Shown piece after piece: positions 63,775 to 64,000 of a DNA stretch of 64,000 nucleotides; position 1 is the stretch's first letter, and every line of letters begins with the position of its first letter. The stretch is taken from the NCBI GenBank assembly GCA_963815495.1, contig CAWFGW010000007.1:310001-374000 (forward strand), given 5' to 3'. Both the position numbers and the translations under genes were made by a program. This DNA comes from CAWFGW01 sp963815495 (GTDB lineage: Bacteria > Bacteroidota > Bacteroidia > Cytophagales > JAAEPT01). A model generated the notes under the pieces. The model did not search any database and was not told where the DNA came from. It saw nothing but the letters and a program-made list of their open reading frames with translations.

Positions 63775-64000
63775 ATGTCTAAATACCAGTTACCTGCTTT
63801 AAAAAATGAGATTGATTTTGAAGAATTCATTTCTGATCTATTCAATGAAATAGAGAACACTGAATCTTATAGAAATACAGATTTTCAAAACTTTGGAGTA
63901 AAAGGTCAAAATCAGAAAGGTATTGATGTTTTTTCACTTAAAACCAAAACAGTAATTCAATGCAAATTGAAAAGCTTAAGACGAAAAGATGAAAGTTTAA
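63775..64000 (+). CDS. PD-(D/E)XK nuclease-like protein, partial (runs off the window)
   Basis: I translated this from ATG 63775; 75 codons are visible with no stop. The N-terminus is DFEEFISDLFNEIENTE (E17 helix), then FGVKGQNQKGIDVFSLKTKTVIQCKLK. D51 followed by Q62-C-K64 is the active-site pattern of Mrr-like restriction endonuclease domains. In defence genes such a domain often precedes a sensor or NTPase region, which would lie beyond the window. It is coupled to the previous gene by a 10-base gap. Confidence 0.7.
   Translation, partial: MSKYQLPALKNEIDFEEFISDLFNEIENTESYRNTDFQNFGVKGQNQKGIDVFSLKTKTVIQCKLKSLRRKDESL

Overview
The window looks like chromosomal DNA of an AT-rich Bacteroidota bacterium, most probably Flavobacteriales (a Crocinitomicaceae/Cryomorphaceae-type lineage is my guess, not proven). 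The evidence is: type IX secretion (T9SS) sorting domains on large secreted proteins, two tandem PorP/SprF membrane proteins, a DUF5686 outer-membrane protein, a GH57/GT4 pair, an ECF sigma/anti-sigma pair, a long-form PurF, and a TAnnTTTG-type promoter word in front of some genes. No tRNA, rRNA, CRISPR array or transposase was recognised.

Layout. 1-2.1 kb: the start of a secreted IgGFc-binding-like protein and a lone NUMOD4/HNH endonuclease. 2.2-7.3 kb: alpha-glucan metabolism (GH57, GT4, GH31). 7.3-11 kb: plsC-like acyltransferase, ung, apaG, then a methyltransferase gene and hisC that meet tail to tail and are each broken by a single extra base. 11.2-16.8 kb: a 1104-residue T9SS surface protein and leuCD. 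16.9-18.8 kb: a thioredoxin lipoprotein, then an accessory unit (leader repeat, unknown 297-aa gene, stem-loop site). 18.8-24.2 kb: secreted BNR/lectin protein, divergent ADP-ribosylglycohydrolase lipoprotein, and a barrel-like protein. 24.4-27.8 kb: queE, folD, lepA. 28-34.7 kb: patatin-like membrane phospholipase, DUF5686 protein, Pmp3-family peptide, ECF sigma and anti-sigma. 34.7-38.6 kb: hisG-hisD, a SRAP-family protein without its catalytic residues, DUF1573, NUDIX. 38.6-49.4 kb: two PorP/SprF proteins, universal stress proteins, tyrS, rlmH and several small conserved genes. 49.4-59.9 kb: long purF and nuoH-nuoN, in which NuoI carries a tail of about 210 residues built from repeats. 60.0-60.8 kb: exodeoxyribonuclease III.

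60.9-64.0 kb is the most unusual part. It is a same-strand run of accessory genes (two small membrane proteins; a DUF4062 protein; two PD-(D/E)XK nuclease-like proteins), separated by long imperfect palindromes. Two successive gene units are each bounded by a short inverted repeat private to that unit: GTTATACTC...GAGTATAAC for the first and GTTGGCATTA...TAATGCCAAC for the second. This is the geometry of integron-type gene cassettes, where the 5' edge of a cassette is complementary to the start of its own attC. The same leader of about 153 bp, with two hairpins, stands before this run and before the lone 297-aa gene at 17.5 kb, and that gene is also followed by an attC-like stem-loop. No integrase is visible, so the mechanism is inferred. 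The DUF4062 and nuclease content suggests anti-phage or anti-plasmid function.

Two intergenic regions (25.85-26.04 kb and 58.56-58.84 kb) are made of the same three families of degenerate short words and appear to be a second, unrelated class of non-coding repeat.
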